Positions 16,854 to 25,466 are shown, counted from the first letter of the stretch. The stretch: 64,000 nt of DNA from an uncultured Olsenella sp. (GCA_949291295.1 CASEVE010000012.1:23056-87055); one strand, 5' to 3'. The notes: a model not told the origin generated them from the letters alone. Numbers and translations: made by a program.

Positions 16854-17309
16854 GTGGAGACGGACGAGAAGTACATGCGCATGGCGCTCGAGGAGGCCGA
16901 GCTGGCGGCAGCCGAGGGCGAGGTGCCCATTGGCGCCGTGGTGGTGTGCGATGGCGAGGTTGTGGCGCGGGCGCACAATCGCCGCGAGAACGACCATGAT
17001 CCCTCGGCGCACGCGGAGTTTCGCGCGATGGTGGAGGCGTCGCAGGCGCTGGGACGCTGGCGGCTCACGGGCTGTACGGTGTACGTGACGCTGGAACCGT
17101 GCCTCATGTGCGCGGGGCTCATGGTGAACGCGCGGATTGACCGCTGTGTCTATGGCGCGAGCGACCCCAAGGGTGGCGCGCTCGGGACCCTGTTTGACGT
17201 GAGCGCAGATTCGCGGCTCAACCACGAGTTTGCCGTGACGCCTGGCGTGCTTGCCGAGGAGGCCGCGGCTCAGCTGCGGGCCTTCTTTCGCGCCCGACGC
17301 AAAAAATAA
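16854..17309 (+). CDS. tadA: tRNA-specific adenosine deaminase TadA
   Basis: The GTG start has GAGGAGG 4 nt upstream and gives a 151-residue protein of the usual length. The zinc deaminase signatures are present: HAE (with the catalytic Glu) near residue 51 and PCLMCAG near residue 82. TadA converts adenosine 34 to inosine in tRNA-Arg(ACG) and is normally essential. It starts about 60 nt beyond the divergent tRNA-Ser gene. Its last codons run into an A-rich inverted repeat that serves as terminator. Confidence 0.93.
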   Translation: METDEKYMRMALEEAELAAAEGEVPIGAVVVCDGEVVARAHNRRENDHDPSAHAEFRAMVEASQALGRWRLTGCTVYVTLEPCLMCAGLMVNARIDRCVYGASDPKGGALGTLFDVSADSRLNHEFAVTPGVLAEEAAAQLRAFFRARRKK

Positions 17310-17396
17310 CGGACATTGGTTTGCTGAAAAATCACGCTCAACTGGGCGTTTTATATCGAAACTCCGTTTTTCAGCAAACCAATGTCCGTTATTTTT
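17301..17396. repeat. Inverted repeat with AACGGACATTGG arms, terminator-like
   Basis: The arms run 17301-17331 and 17367-17396 and contain ACGGACATTGGTTTGCTG and its complement, flanked by an A-run on the left and a T-run on the right. The left arm overlaps the tadA stop codon. It should terminate transcription in both directions. A second, less perfect copy with the same ACGGACATTGGTTTGC core lies at 31162-31256, so this is a dispersed family. Confidence 0.85.
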
Positions 17397-17455
17397 GGCA
17401 CGGTCCAAGTAGCCGACCGGATTGAGCTGTGCTCACCCCTGCGTGAGATGCCTCA

Positions 17456-17496
17456 CGGGCGCCCGAAGTACCGCCAGGCGGCGATTCGGGCGCCCG
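17456..17496. terminator. Compound hairpin downstream of the lactate permease gene
   Basis: CGGGCGCCCGAA (17456-17467) pairs with TTCGGGCGCCCG (17485-17496), and CCGCC-A-GGCGG forms an inner stem. It ends 8 nt from the permease stop. There is no clear U-run, so it may be a weak terminator or a 3'-end stabilising structure. Confidence 0.55.
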
Positions 17497-17503
17497 CGAG
17501 CCT

Positions 17504-19054
17504 CTACAGGAAGAGTGTGCCGACGTAGGTGAGAACGGCCATGAGCACGGCAAACCCAAAGGCGTACTTGGCGATCTTGCCGAGGATCTCGCCATCCTTG
17601 CCCACAAGGCCGCAGGCGGCGCATCCGATGGCGATGTTCTGGGGGGAGAGCATCTTGCCGGCGGAAACGCCAAGCGAGTTGGACGCAACAAGCCACGTGG
17701 GGTCTACGCCGATGGACTGCGCGGCGCTGAGCTGGACGTTGCCAAAGAGGACCTCGCTCGAGGTTCCTGAGCCGGTGACGAAGGTTCCCAGAGCTCCCAG
17801 CAGCGGCGCGACGAGCGGGTAGAGGCCGCCGAGGGTGCCCACGAAGAAGGCCGCGATGCTCGCAATCATTCCGGAGTAGCCCATAATCTTGGCGCAGGCA
17901 AGCACGCCGAGCATGGTGAGGATGGTCTTGCTCATCTGCTTGCAGGTGTCTGCCAGGACCTGGAGCAGCTCGCGTACGCTGCAGCCCTGGATGAGGCCGC
18001 CGATGATGCCACAGATAATGATGATGACGCCGGGCGTGTCGATCCAGGTGAAGGTGAGCGTGGCCGTGGGGTCGCCCGCGTAGATGTTGACCGTGGTGGC
18101 AATGGACGAGAGCGGCTCGTAGATTGCAGGCACGAGCTGGCTTGTGAGCAGCAGCGCCACAAGAATCAGGATAAACGGGGACCAGGCAAGCAGAATCTGG
18201 AGCGCAGGTCCGCCAAAGCCCTGGTAGTGATGGATGTTGGTGAGCTGGAACTCAGAGGGCACCTCTCGCTTACGGAGGGTGAGGGCAAAGAGGAACGTGG
18301 CAACAAGCGAGCACGTGGCGGCCACGACGTCGGCGAGCGTGGGTCCCACAAACTGAGCGGCAACGATCATGGGAAGCCCAAACGAGAGCCCGGACACAAG
18401 GGAGGCGGGAAGCGCGCCCTTGAGCGCCTTGGGTCCGCCGCCCACAAGCATGACCATAAGGATCGGGCACGCGATGACAAACGGAAAGACCTGGATGGCC
18501 TGAGTAAACGCAAGCTGGAACGCATCGATGCCGGTGATGGATGCCAGCGTGGTGGTGGGAATGCCAATGGAGCCAAACATCGTGGGGACGCCGTTGGCGA
18601 TGAGGCAGGCAAGGATCGCAGTGACCGGAGAGATGCCAAGCGCCATGAGCATGCTCGCGGGAATGGCGACAGCGGTTCCAAAGCCGGCCATGCCCTCGAG
18701 GAAGCCGCCAAAGCACCACGCGATGAGCAGCGTAAGGATGCGCTTATCGTCAGATACGGAGCAGAGCATGGCCTTGATGGTCTCCATGCCGCTCGTGTGG
18801 ACGGTGACGTTGTAGGTGAACACCGCCGCGATGATAACGATGACGATGGGCCAGATTGCCATGGCAAAGCCCTCGAGTGCGGCGGTTGCCATGTTGATGG
18901 GGGTCATCTGCCAGCCGAGCATGGCGCAGACGGCGGCGACGACAAGTGCGCCGGCGCTGGCGAGGTGCGCCTGCATGTGCAGCCCGCACAGGGCGACAAC
19001 GAGCCAGATGATGGGCGAAAGCGCGAGGACGAACATTCCAAAGAGCTCTAGCAT
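17504..19054 (-). CDS. L-lactate permease (LctP family)
   Basis: A 516-residue, strongly hydrophobic protein with about 13 membrane segments. It carries family landmarks such as FGGFLEGMAGFGTAVAIPA near residue 115 and GSGTSSEVLFGN near residue 425. LctP proteins import lactate, and related members carry glycolate, with H+ symport. In a fermentative anaerobe it may work in either uptake or export. GGGAG lies upstream of the ATG. It appears monocistronic: a hairpin follows and about 100 nt separate its start from the rlmI pseudogene. Confidence 0.9.
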   Translation of the reverse strand: MLELFGMFVLALSPIIWLVVALCGLHMQAHLASAGALVVAAVCAMLGWQMTPINMATAALEGFAMAIWPIVIVIIAAVFTYNVTVHTSGMETIKAMLCSVSDDKRILTLLIAWCFGGFLEGMAGFGTAVAIPASMLMALGISPVTAILACLIANGVPTMFGSIGIPTTTLASITGIDAFQLAFTQAIQVFPFVIACPILMVMLVGGGPKALKGALPASLVSGLSFGLPMIVAAQFVGPTLADVVAATCSLVATFLFALTLRKREVPSEFQLTNIHHYQGFGGPALQILLAWSPFILILVALLLTSQLVPAIYEPLSSIATTVNIYAGDPTATLTFTWIDTPGVIIIICGIIGGLIQGCSVRELLQVLADTCKQMSKTILTMLGVLACAKIMGYSGMIASIAAFFVGTLGGLYPLVAPLLGALGTFVTGSGTSSEVLFGNVQLSAAQSIGVDPTWLVASNSLGVSAGKMLSPQNIAIGCAACGLVGKDGEILGKIAKYAFGFAVLMAVLTYVGTLFL

Positions 19055-19154
19055 GGCAACTCCCGAGGTCGTGCGGTCAGTCAGCCTCTAAATGTAGCAC
19101 TTGGGCCTTGCGCTGAGACCGTTTTCAGGTACTTCTCGGCGCGTTTCTGTGCTG

Positions 19155-20417
19155 CTAGACCACCTGGAAGATGAAGAAGTCCAGGTAGTGGCTCTCGGGA
19201 AAGCCCCAGAGGATGGGGTGGTCGGGCGCCTGCTGGCGCTCCTCGACCTGCTTGAGCTGCACGTTGGCTTGGTGCGCGGCCTCTGCGATTGCCTTGGCCA
19301 GAAGGTCTCGCGTCATGAAGTGCGAGCAGCTGCAGGTAGCGAGGTAGCCGCCGCGAGGCAGCAGGCGCAGGGCCTCGTAGTTGATCTCGCGGTAGCCGCG
19401 TGCAGCGTGGGAGACGGTACCGCGGCTCTTTGTGAAGGCGGGCGGGTCTAGGACGATGAGGTCGAACGGGCCGCCTGCCTCGCGCAGGCGGGCGCGGTTG
19501 GAGCGGAGCTCGGGCAGGTAGTCGAGGACGTTTGCGCAGGTGAAGTCCATACGGGCGTCTAGGTTGTTAAGGCGGGCGTTCTCGCGTGCGAGGTCGATGG
19601 CGGTCTGGCTCACGTCCACGCAGCGCACAAACTCCGCGCCGCCCGCAGCCGCGTTGAGGCCGAAGGGGCCCACGTGGCAGAAGCAGTCGAGCGCGCGCCT
19701 GCCGGCTGCAATCTCGCGAACGGCACGACGGTTGTACTTCTGATCGAGGAAGAAGCCAGTCTTCTGGCTGTTCTCGATGTCGAGGTCAAAGGCGAGGCCG
19801 TTCTCGCGCACCATGATGCGCGGGCTTTCAGGCGCGGGCAGGCCGTCCCACCAGCCCTTATACTGCGGCAGGCCCTCCTTGGCGCGGGATGCGCCGTCGT
19901 TGCGCTCGTAGATGGCGTCGATCTTCTCGCCGTCTGCGGAAAGGGCGTCAAGAAGCGCGGCGTACATGACGGGGCGCAGGCGCTCCATGCCCACGGTGCC
20001 CACCTGCGTGACCAGGACGTTTTCGTAGCGGTCCGCTACGAGGCCGGGAATGCCGTCGGCCTCCGAGAAGACCACGCGGCTGCAGTTGGTGTCGGGCTCC
20101 GTGCCGGGAAGCGCACGGTTGCCCATCGCGGAGCGACGGTGCTGCCAGGCCTAGGTGACGCGCCTGCGCCAGAATGCCTCGTCGATGCGGTCGTTGGCAT
20201 TGCGTGTGACAATGCGGACGCGAATCTTGGATTCCTGCGAGAGAAGGCCCGCTCCCTGCCACGTGCCGTTTTCCTCGAAGACGTCAACGACGTCGCCGTT
20301 TTGCGCGGGTTCGGCGGCGATGACCTCGCCCTCAAAGACCCACGGGTGCCCGCCGGCGAGCGAGCGCGCTGCCTTGCGAGTGACAGTGACGCGCGGATAT
20401 GGCCGAACCTGCTTCAT
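19155..20417 (-). pseudogene. rlmI: RlmI-type 23S rRNA (cytosine-5) methyltransferase, interrupted by an in-frame TAG
   Basis: Read from ATG 20417 (AGGAGGG upstream), codons 1-88 encode the N-terminal PUA domain (TRKAARSLAGGHPWVFEGEV and onward). Codon 89 is TAG (20153-20151). The frame then continues without shift (AWQHRRSAMGNR) through the whole methyltransferase domain to 19155, with VFSEADGIPGLVADRYE, KTGFFLDQ, DCFCHVGPFGLNAA and DLIVLDPPAF. Uninterrupted, the product would be about 420 residues, normal for RlmI/RlmO proteins. A CAG-to-TAG change in VT-Q-AW context explains it best. Re-initiation at ATG 20126 would give a protein lacking the PUA domain. Alternatives are sequencing error, readthrough or suppression. 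No other damage is visible. Confidence 0.85.
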
Positions 20418-20424
20418 GCGCCCT

Positions 20425-20557
20425 CCTGCGATTTGGGGACGGGTTATTTCTCTCAGAGTTTTTGGGACAGGTCTTGGGTTGCCGAGGATGGCGTTCTTGT
20501 GGCTTGGGGACCTGTCCCAAAAACTCTGAGAGAAATAACCCGTCCCCAAATCGCAGG
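20425..20557. repeat. Perfect 49-bp inverted repeat between rlmI and the helicase gene
   Basis: The arm 20425-20473 (beginning CCTGCGATTTGGGGACGG) is the exact reverse complement of 20509-20557, with a 35-nt loop. The right arm ends one base before the helicase stop codon. The left arm begins inside the rlmI ribosome-binding region (AGGAGGG on the minus strand). RNA from this locus would fold into a very stable hairpin that could end the helicase message and mask the rlmI start. It could be a non-autonomous mobile element; no target-site duplication is obvious. Confidence 0.93.
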
Positions 20558-21820
20558 TTAGTAGTGGCGACCGTAGCGACCGCCGCCGAAGCCGCGCCCG
20601 CGCTGGCGCGAGCCGGCAAACATCGTGCGAGTTGAGCGCTTGGTCGAGCGGCTCTCCTGCGGCACGATGCGGCCGGCGTCGTAGCTAAACCCGGGGAGGT
20701 CCCACACGGGCACGAGCTTCTTGGTGAAGTACTCGATCTCGCGCAGGGGGCTGATCTCGTCCGGTGCCACGAAGGTGTAGGCGTGGCCGGTAGCGCCAGC
20801 GCGGCCCGTGCGGCCGATGCGGTGCACGTAGTCCTCCGGGTCCATGGGGACGTCGAAGTTGACCACGGCGTCGATGCCGGAGACGTCGATGCCGCGGCTC
20901 ATGACGTCGGTTGCCACGAGGACCTGGACCTTGCCCTCGCGGAATCGCTCGAGCGCGCGGGCACGGGCCGCCTGCGGGCGGTCGGCGTGCATGACGTCCA
21001 CGCGAACACCGGCAACCTTGAGGGTCTTGGAAACGTCGTCCACGCGATGCTTGGTGCGGCAGAACACCAGCACGCGCTCGGGCTTCTCGCCCGCGGCGCC
21101 GCCGGTGTCCAGCAGTGCGCGAAGGAGCTCGGTCTTCTGGCCCTGCGTAACGGGGCAAAGGTGCTCCTCCACGGTGTCCGCGGTCTCGCCCACGCGGGAG
21201 ATCTCCACGGTGACGGGGTCGGTAAGCAGCGCGTCGATCGTGGACTTGATCGACGGCGGGATGGTCGCCGAGAAGAGCAGCGTCTGGTGGCGCTCCGGCA
21301 GCGCGTGCATGATGCGGCGGACGCTGGGCCAGAAGCCCATGTCCAGCATGCGGTCTGCCTCGTCAAGGACGAGAATGCGCACGTTGGCGAGGCTCACGTG
21401 CTTGTGTTCCATGAGGTCGATCAGGCGACCCGGCGTGGCAACCAGGAGGTCGCATCCGCGCTCGAGGTCCTTAATCTGGCGATCGAACTTGGCGCCACCC
21501 ATGACGATGACCGCTCGCTGGCCGGTCTTCTCGCAGACCACGGAGACGACCTTCTCGATCTGCGCCGCGAGCTCGCGCGTGGGCGTGACCACGAGCGCGT
21601 GCGGGCCCTTGCCCTTGGCGCCGGCCACGAGCTGCAGCGTTGGAAGTGCGAAGGCTGCCGTTTTGCCGGTGCCCGTCTGCGCGGATGCAACGATGTCGCG
21701 CCCTTTGAGCACCTCGGGGATGGCCTGGGCCTGGACGGGGGTTGGTGCGGTGAAGCCGAGAGCGCCTACCCCGGCAAGAATCTGCTCGTTTAGCCCGAGC
21801 TCGGCAAATGAAGTAATCAT
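20558..21820 (-). CDS. DEAD-box RNA helicase (RhlE-like)
   Basis: The start is placed at ATG 21820 (MITSFAELGL), giving 420 residues; the longer open frame upstream is translated repeat DNA. Motifs in order: Q-motif region PTPVQAQAIP, AQTGTGKT (I), PTRELA (Ia), LDEADRML (II), SAT (III), then RGIDV and IGRTGRAG (V/VI). The C-terminus is rich in Gly, Arg and Tyr. Such helicases unwind RNA in ribosome assembly and mRNA decay. TATACT (21833-21828 on the minus strand) ends 7 nt before the ATG and no ribosome-binding site is evident, so the message may be leaderless. Only a perfect inverted repeat follows the stop. Confidence 0.92.
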   Translation of the reverse strand: MITSFAELGLNEQILAGVGALGFTAPTPVQAQAIPEVLKGRDIVASAQTGTGKTAAFALPTLQLVAGAKGKGPHALVVTPTRELAAQIEKVVSVVCEKTGQRAVIVMGGAKFDRQIKDLERGCDLLVATPGRLIDLMEHKHVSLANVRILVLDEADRMLDMGFWPSVRRIMHALPERHQTLLFSATIPPSIKSTIDALLTDPVTVEISRVGETADTVEEHLCPVTQGQKTELLRALLDTGGAAGEKPERVLVFCRTKHRVDDVSKTLKVAGVRVDVMHADRPQAARARALERFREGKVQVLVATDVMSRGIDVSGIDAVVNFDVPMDPEDYVHRIGRTGRAGATGHAYTFVAPDEISPLREIEYFTKKLVPVWDLPGFSYDAGRIVPQESRSTKRSTRTMFAGSRQRGRGFGGGRYGRHY

Positions 21821-21944
21821 AGGTGCAAGTATAAAGCATGGACGGTGTTCGCGTCGGGCGGGGCGTGGTTGCCTCCGGCTTTGCTGCGGCGGTTGTGGTG
21901 AAATCCCCTTCGTCTTGCGGCTGCCGCTCCCGTGGGGCAGCTTC

Positions 21945-22169
21945 TGCGCAAAAACCTCGCTCGTGCCACAAACGGGGTCCTGTCTTGTGCAAAAGCACCG
22001 CTCGTGCCACATGTTTTGGAGGGCTCCGTGAGTAGCGAACGAGGGAACCGCAGGTCATTGTATAATAATTCAAATCAAAAATGGCAGTCTGAGCCAAATT
22101 GATGTGGCACGAGCGAGATTATTGCACAGCACTAGCCCCCGTTTGTGGCACGAGCGGCGTTTTTGCGCA
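21945..22169. repeat. Head-to-head array with 41-bp period and TCGTGCCACA boxes (array C)
   Basis: This lies in the 427-nt gap between the divergent helicase and metA genes. Left arm: TGCGCAAAAACC then GCTCGTGCCACA, repeated 41 nt later as TGTGCAAAAGCACC then GCTCGTGCCACA (21945-22011). Right arm: TGTGGCACGAGCG at 22103 and again 41 nt later at 22144, ending GTTTTTGCGCA. The arms are mutually inverted and separated by about 90 nt, which include TATAATAATTC (near 22062), a possible promoter. The layout resembles arrays A and B but the box sequence differs. Confidence 0.85.
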
Positions 22170-22247
22170 GGCGACGGCGTCTTGGGTTGGAGGCGGCGGC
22201 CCGTCCGCCGTATACTGGACGGGTTCAACCTCGGAAACGGAGACCAC

Positions 22248-23213
22248 ATGCCCATCAACATCCCGGACGGCCTTCCTGCAAAGAAGGTTCTCCAGCAGGA
22301 GCGCATCTTCGCGCTTGAGGAGGAGGTGGCCAGCCACCAGGAGATTCGCCCGCTGCGCGTGGCAATCCTCAACCTCATGCCCACCAAGATCGAGACCGAG
22401 ACCCAGATCCTGCGCCTCATCTCCAAGTCTCCGCTGCAGGTGAGCTGCGACTTCATGCGCGTTTCCACCCACGAGTCCACGCACGTCTCGCAGGACCACC
22501 TGGTCAAGTTCTACGACACGTTCGACGCCTTTCGCGATAAGAACTACGACGGCCTGATCATCACCGGTGCACCCGTGGAGCACCTCGAGTACGAGGACGT
22601 GGACTACTGGGACGAGTTCTGCGAGATCGTGGACTGGAGTCAGGAGCACGTGTTCTCCACGATGTTCCTCTGCTGGGGCGCGCTGGGCGCCCTCTGGCAC
22701 CTGTATCAGATCCCCAAGCGTCAGCTCGGCTCCAAGCTCTTTGGCGTCTTCAAGCAGCGCCTTTGCGACGAGTACAGCTTCCTCACCAACGGCTTTGATG
22801 AGGTGCACTACATGCCGCACAGCCGCCACGCCGCAATCGACACGGGCGAGCTGGCCAAACACCCCGAGCTTTGCACGCTCTCCGAGGGCTTCACGAGTGG
22901 TCCGTCGCTTCTCGCCACGCGCGACTTCCACGAGGTCTACGTGACCGGCCACTTTGAGTACGGTCGCGACACCCTGGCCGACGAGTTCTGGCGCGACTTC
23001 CACAAGGGCCTGCCCATCCGCGTGCCCGAGAACTACTTCCCTGATGACGATCCCGAGCAGCAGCCGCTCTTCACGTGGCGTGCGCATGCGAACCTGCTCT
23101 ACCGCAACTGGCTCAACTGGGTCTACCAGATGACGCCGTACGACCTGGACGAGATTCCGGCCGCGATCGCCGACCTGCGCGCCCGCGCCACCGGTCACGT
23201 GGACAAGTTCTGA
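22248..23213 (+). CDS. metA: Homoserine O-acetyltransferase (MetA family)
   Basis: A 321-residue protein starting at ATG 22248, with a GGAG-type site and TATACT (22211-22216) upstream. The catalytic Cys sits at residue 142 (FLCWGALG), the same number as in characterised MetA proteins. Residue 111 is Glu in GAPVEHLEYEDV. Established knowledge: Glu at 111 directs MetA enzymes to acetyl-CoA, whereas Gly gives succinyl-CoA. The predicted reaction is therefore acetylation of L-homoserine, the first committed step of methionine synthesis. Annotation by family name alone would say succinyltransferase. No SAM riboswitch is seen upstream. Confidence 0.93.
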   Translation: MPINIPDGLPAKKVLQQERIFALEEEVASHQEIRPLRVAILNLMPTKIETETQILRLISKSPLQVSCDFMRVSTHESTHVSQDHLVKFYDTFDAFRDKNYDGLIITGAPVEHLEYEDVDYWDEFCEIVDWSQEHVFSTMFLCWGALGALWHLYQIPKRQLGSKLFGVFKQRLCDEYSFLTNGFDEVHYMPHSRHAAIDTGELAKHPELCTLSEGFTSGPSLLATRDFHEVYVTGHFEYGRDTLADEFWRDFHKGLPIRVPENYFPDDDPEQQPLFTWRAHANLLYRNWLNWVYQMTPYDLDEIPAAIADLRARATGHVDKF

Positions 23214-23243
23214 TGTTACGAAGGGACAGTCCCTTCGTAACAT
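23213..23243. repeat. 31-bp palindrome, type A copy 1
   Basis: The arm ATGTTACGAAGGGAC, a central A and the inverted arm form a perfect palindrome. It begins on the last base of the metA stop codon and ends about 22 nt before the next gene. Identical arms recur at 31725-31751 and 35294-35324. Confidence 0.9.
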
Positions 23244-23265
23244 TTAGCGAGAAGGGCGGTGCGAC

Positions 23266-23706
23266 ATGCCCGATGAGCGTCTGACAGAGGAGCTGCTCGA
23301 GCGCCTGCTGGCGTCGTCGACGCCGGAGGCCTATCTCGACGAGGGCCTGACCGTCGACCGCGAGCTCCCCGACTACCTCTTCCAGCTGCTCGGCGAGAAG
23401 GGCATGAAGCGCTCCGAGGTGGTGCGCGCCTCCGGCCTCAACGGCACGTTCGTCTACGACGTCTTCAACGGCGACAGTCGCCTCGGGCGCGACAAGGCCA
23501 TCATGCTGGCGCTTGGCATGGGGTGCACCCTGCGCGAGACCCAGCGGCTCCTGCGCCTCGATGGCGTCTCCGAGCTCTGGGCCAAGAACCGTCGCGACGC
23601 CGTGATCATCTGGTGCGTGGAGCACGGATACAGCCGCACCCAGACGGACGACGAGCTGTATCGCCTGGGCGAGAAGACCCTGCTGGGAACTGGGCCGCTA
23701 CGTTAG
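23266..23706 (+). CDS. Small helix-turn-helix (XRE-like) protein upstream of a Ser/Thr kinase
   Basis: A 146-residue soluble protein. Residues about 35-95 (LFQLLGEKGMKRSEVVRASGL, then YDVFNGDSRLGRDKAIMLALGMG) fit a lambda-repressor/XRE-type fold with a recognition helix around VVRASGLN. The C-terminus is helical (LWAKNRRDAVIIWCVEHG). No enzymatic motif is seen. It is followed after 152 nt, which include two TCAGT-N5-ACTGA dyads, by the kinase gene on the same strand. I infer that it may bind those dyads, or act with the kinase as a substrate or regulator. The fold call is moderate; the partnership is inference from position. Confidence 0.65.
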   Translation: MPDERLTEELLERLLASSTPEAYLDEGLTVDRELPDYLFQLLGEKGMKRSEVVRASGLNGTFVYDVFNGDSRLGRDKAIMLALGMGCTLRETQRLLRLDGVSELWAKNRRDAVIIWCVEHGYSRTQTDDELYRLGEKTLLGTGPLR

Positions 23707-23771
23707 GCGCTGTCGGTGGGGCGTCGACCCTCCCCGAGGTCGAGCGCGACGTAAAGCGCCCGCCCCTCCAT

Positions 23772-23805
23772 TCAGTTGCGAACTGAGGAATCAGTCCGTG
23801 ACTGA
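23772..23805. promoter_or_regulatory. Two tandem TCAGT-N5-ACTGA dyads upstream of the kinase gene
   Basis: TCAGTTGCGAACTGA (23772-23786) and TCAGTCCGTGACTGA (23791-23805) are two 15-bp dyads 19 bp apart centre to centre. TATAAC (23807-23812) follows directly, so they probably overlap the promoter as repressor operators. The same dyad is found at 27328-27342. Confidence 0.7.
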
Positions 23806-23858
23806 ATATAACCTTTACTATTGTTGGTGAAGGGCGGGGACGAGCGGATGGCGCCAAG

Positions 23859-25466
23859 TTGAACGACGAGCAGGTCATGCATGCCATGGGCATAGACGAC
23901 GCATATCACGTGGAGCGCGTGCTGGCCAGCGGCGCCGGCGGTACGACGGAGCTCGTGACCCTGGACGGCTCGGGCCCGTTTGTGCGAAAGCGCATTCCCG
24001 CCAAGCTGGCGCGCCGCGGCGTGTGGGCAACGCTCGTCGAGTGCGATTCGGCCCGCCTCCCGCGCGTTGAGGCGACCTACGAGATGCCCAACGAGTTTGT
24101 CGTGGTGTGCGACTACGTTCCCGGAGAGAACCTCGAGCAGCTGGTCGCTGCCCGCGGGCACCTGGACAAGAGGGACGCTCTGCAGATTGTCACCCAGCTC
24201 TGCGAGGCGGTCGGCGCCCTTCACGCGCGCGGAATCATCCACCGCGACATCTCGCCCACAAACGTGATCGTCGCCGCGGACGGCGCGCACCTCATCGACC
24301 TGGGGATTGCCCGCTTCCGGGTGGAGGGCGCCACGCGCGACACCACGCAGCTCGGCACGTATGGCTTTGCGTCCCCGGAGCAGTACGGCTTTGCCCAGAC
24401 CGACGCCCGCTCGGACGTCTACTCGCTCGGCCGCATGCTCGGCTACCTGCTCACGGGCGTCATGCCGGCGGAGGGCGAGAAGTACGAGGCGGCTCTCGAG
24501 GACGATGTCCTGGTCCCGCCGGACCTACGTGCGGTCATCCAGCGCGCAAGCGCGATGGAGCCGAGCGCGCGCTACCAGAGCGCCGAGGCCTTTGCGGCGG
24601 CGCTGAGCGGCGAGGAGGCTGCTGGGCCAGAGCCGCCTGCCGACTCGGCGGAGCCGCCGACGTTTGAACCTGCGCCCCGACGGCGCAACTGGGTGAAGGT
24701 CCTTCTCGCCGTGATGGCAGCCGTGGCGTTTGTGGCTGCGGTGGCAATCATTCTGACGCAAACGTTTGGGGCTGGCGAGAAGGACGTCGACTCGGCGCCA
24801 CCCGCAGACGAGCCCGCGATGAGCGCGCCTGTGGCGGATGACGAGCCCTCCGGGGGCGAAGTGCCCGCCGGCAGTGAGGCGCCCGCGACGGAGGCCGCTG
24901 ACCTCGAGATCGTCGAGTCCGGCTGGTCGGTGGACTCGCAGGGCTACGTGCACTATGCGCTTGGGCTGCGCAGCACCGGTGACCTGGAGATTGAGCTGCC
25001 CGGCGTCACCATTACCGGCCGTGATGCCTCGGGCAACGTGATCTTCTCGGAAGAACAGTACTTTAGTGCGGCGCCGTCTGGGGAGGTTGCCTACTTTGGC
25101 GGGCAGTCGGGCAACGGGGGAACGGCTCCCGCGACCGTTGAGTTTTCGCCTATTGCCCCGCAGGACTACAACATCGGGTCCGTGGCGCAGAGCTCGGAGT
25201 TTTCCGTTTCTGGCGTAAGCGTCCTGCCCGAGAGGTACGGCGTGACAAGCTTTGTGGGCGAGGTCACCACCGAGAAGAACGACGGCTCGGATGTCGGGAG
25301 CCAGGTGGCGATCTCCCTGGTCCTGCGCGACGAGTCTGACGCGATCATCTACGGGTGCATAACGTTTGTGAGCCGCCCCGCGGTGGGTGAGAGCACGTCG
25401 TTTGAGATCTCTCCTTACGGTGTTCCGGAGTACGCAACGTACGAGGTGCACGCGCAGGCGTGGTAG
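23859..25466 (+). CDS. Membrane Ser/Thr protein kinase (PknB-like) with an extracellular domain
   Basis: A 535-residue protein. The kinase domain spans about residues 10-255: a glycine-rich loop (ASGAGGTTE), a Lys in FVRKRIP, the catalytic loop HRDISPTN, DLG in place of DFG, GTYGFASPEQYG as activation segment end, and DVYSLG. A Pro/Glu-rich linker, one membrane helix (about 285-305), an acidic linker and a roughly 190-residue extracytoplasmic region follow. The extracytoplasmic region resembles no PASTA repeat; it looks like a beta-rich domain of unknown ligand. TTG 23859 is used; ATG 23877 is an alternative and neither has a strong ribosome site. It converges with the SPFH gene, 17 nt apart. 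Confidence 0.88.
   Translation: MNDEQVMHAMGIDDAYHVERVLASGAGGTTELVTLDGSGPFVRKRIPAKLARRGVWATLVECDSARLPRVEATYEMPNEFVVVCDYVPGENLEQLVAARGHLDKRDALQIVTQLCEAVGALHARGIIHRDISPTNVIVAADGAHLIDLGIARFRVEGATRDTTQLGTYGFASPEQYGFAQTDARSDVYSLGRMLGYLLTGVMPAEGEKYEAALEDDVLVPPDLRAVIQRASAMEPSARYQSAEAFAAALSGEEAAGPEPPADSAEPPTFEPAPRRRNWVKVLLAVMAAVAFVAAVAIILTQTFGAGEKDVDSAPPADEPAMSAPVADDEPSGGEVPAGSEAPATEAADLEIVESGWSVDSQGYVHYALGLRSTGDLEIELPGVTITGRDASGNVIFSEEQYFSAAPSGEVAYFGGQSGNGGTAPATVEFSPIAPQDYNIGSVAQSSEFSVSGVSVLPERYGVTSFVGEVTTEKNDGSDVGSQVAISLVLRDESDAIIYGCITFVSRPAVGESTSFEISPYGVPEYATYEVHAQAW

Noticed and set aside
20151..20549. Independent small gene encoding a PUA-like protein
   Set aside because: The frame begins in the 49-bp inverted repeat and ends at the TAG that interrupts rlmI; it is the first part of the broken rlmI gene.
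22170..22247. SAM riboswitch before metA
   Set aside because: Too short, and no four-helix junction or kink-turn sequence can be recognised; a promoter-like TATACT is present instead.
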